From: Deltaproteobacteria bacterium UBA5754
GTDB taxonomy: Bacteria; Desulfobacterota; Dissulfuribacteria; Dissulfuribacterales; UBA5754
Reading direction: 5' to 3'
Assembly: GCA_002419025.1 (NCBI GenBank)
Contig: DIFG01000012.1
Coordinates: forward strand, 501-6,747
Length of the DNA: 6,247 bases
The notes below the pieces were generated by a model that had not been told where the DNA came from, searched no databases, and saw nothing but the letters and a program-made list of their open reading frames with translations. Position numbers and translations under genes: made by a program. Below are positions 5,524-6,247 of this stretch, piece after piece. Positions within the stretch are counted from its first letter, which is position 1. Each line of letters opens with the position of its first letter.

Positions 5524-6072
5524 ATGGACCTGGCATCCGAAAGAAAAACCGGGCAGACAGGAAAACGGTGCGAAGATCTCATCAAACTCGCCGAATCCAT
5601 CTTCAGAAATCACGGGGCAGGGCTCCTCGCCGATCCTGAACTCGGCCTCCTACTCACCGAATATGAAAAAGAGATCCGTTCCACCGGACGCCTCATGGAG
5701 GAACTCGGCACCTTCGCCGATTGTTCCGGGTGCGCAGTCCGCGCACCCGGCGGATGCTGCGGGGCCGGGATCGAGGACTGGTACGAACTCCCACAACTAC
5801 TTATAAACCTTCTCCTTGGTAGGCAGATCCCCAGGGAACGCCCCCATGAGGACTGTTGCCTGTTCCTCGGGGAAAGCGGATGCCGTCTGCTTGCACGCCA
5901 CGACATCTGCGTGAATTATCTGTGCGACCGGATCACGAAAAGGCTTGCCGCTCCGGATCTGGATCATCTCAAGGCCCAGGCGGGCCAGGAGCTCTTTGCC
6001 GGATGGCAGGCGGAACGGCGCCTTTTTCACATCCTGAAAACCCATCTATCCATATCCATCGTCTATTCATGA
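5524..6072 (+). CDS. Cys-rich protein, probable YkgJ-like (PF03692) metal-chelating family
   Basis: There are 182 residues, no signal peptide and no membrane segment. Ten cysteines occur, nine of them in residues 67-134 as C67-x2-C70-x7-C78-C79, then C111-C112-x7-C120-x8-C129-x4-C134. This pattern, with CCLFLGESGCRLLARHDICV (111-130) resembling the CPFL..GCxIYxxRPxxC part of CxxCxxxCC proteins, suggests the putative zinc/iron-chelating YkgJ family, in a divergent version. The N-terminal 60 residues look helical and charged, with no recognised domain. Start ATG 5524 has AAGGG 7 nt upstream. It is transcribed divergently from the regulator-rph unit. The TGA stop (6070-6072) overlaps the first bases of the palindromic repeat. 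Function unknown; family assignment is moderate and a small Fe-S protein is the alternative. Confidence 0.72.
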   Translation: MDLASERKTGQTGKRCEDLIKLAESIFRNHGAGLLADPELGLLLTEYEKEIRSTGRLMEELGTFADCSGCAVRAPGGCCGAGIEDWYELPQLLINLLLGRQIPRERPHEDCCLFLGESGCRLLARHDICVNYLCDRITKRLAAPDLDHLKAQAGQELFAGWQAERRLFHILKTHLSISIVYS

Positions 6073-6197
6073 TCCAGCTCAAAAAAACCCGATTCTCGCG
6101 GCGTTGCTCCAATTTTCCAGTCCATGCGACGTACGCTAACTACGCCTCATTCCTGAAAAATTTTGTGCCTTACATCTCGGATTTTTTGAGCGGGATC
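6071..6197. repeat. Long imperfect palindromic repeat, copy 2 (inverted)
   Basis: An element of 127 bp whose reverse complement aligns end to end with 1793-1916 (shared blocks include CCGAGATG, AGGAATGAGGCGTA and GCAACGC). It is bounded by GATC at 6071 and 6194-6197. Ends CTCAAAAAAACCCGAT and ATTTTTTGAG can pair as the base of the hairpin. Its first two bases form part of the upstream gene's TGA stop. No ORF is carried. Confidence 0.85.
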
Positions 6198-6202
6198 AAG
6201 TT

Positions 6203-6247
6203 TGATGGCGTCGTAAAAAGTCCCAAACTCGTCATGCCGGACCTGAT
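6203..6247. repeat. Start of another probable intergenic repeat, cut by window edge
   Basis: GATGGCGTCGTAAAAAGTCC followed by CGTCATGCCGGACCTGAT looks like the opening of palindromic intergenic repeats I recall from proteobacterial genomes, in which CCGGA..TGATCCGG would complete a stem past the edge. Only the left arm is visible, so this rests on recollection. Confidence 0.4.

Noticed and set aside
1..6247. CRISPR array, tRNA, rRNA, transposase or integrase
   Set aside because: No regularly spaced repeats, cloverleaf, rRNA-like blocks or recombinase motifs were seen on either strand.

Overview
The window reads as bacterial chromosome, most likely from an anaerobic or microaerophilic Desulfobacterota-type (deltaproteobacterial) organism. 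This is inferred from three things: a selenocysteine-type peroxiredoxin, a periplasmic di-heme c-type cytochrome, and long palindromic intergenic repeats of a style I associate with sulfate-reducer genomes. No taxonomic marker gene is present, so the assignment is tentative.

Positions 1-4267, all on the + strand, hold three peroxide-removal enzymes in a row: the C-terminal four-fifths of a catalase-peroxidase (katG, cut by the window's left edge), a typical 2-Cys peroxiredoxin whose peroxidatic cysteine codon is TGA, and an exported di-heme cytochrome c peroxidase-like protein. The TGA (2294-2296) sits exactly where the family has its catalytic Cys, the frame continues through the rest of the domain to a resolving Cys near the C-terminus, and a 7-bp GC-rich hairpin lies at the right distance downstream for a bacterial SECIS. 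It is best read as a selenoprotein of 234 residues, not as two ORFs or a pseudogene. A strong intrinsic terminator (4331-4373) closes this block.

Positions 4379-5459, on the - strand, hold a two-gene unit: a small winged-helix/Zn-ribbon predicted regulator (COG3357-like) overlapping by 14 bp the start of RNase PH (rph). From a short divergent intergenic region with back-to-back promoter candidates, a Cys-rich protein resembling the YkgJ/PF03692 metal-chelating family runs on the + strand (5524-6072).

Two copies of a ~125-bp imperfect palindrome lie in opposite orientation at 1793-1916 and 6071-6197. One is just after katG; the other begins inside the stop codon of the Cys-rich gene. Fragments or decayed relatives of the repeat seem to flank the first copy, and another palindromic repeat appears to start at the right edge.

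Taken together, cytoplasmic KatG and Sec-peroxiredoxin plus a periplasmic heme peroxidase would cover high and low peroxide in two compartments. The RNase PH block is a separate housekeeping unit.
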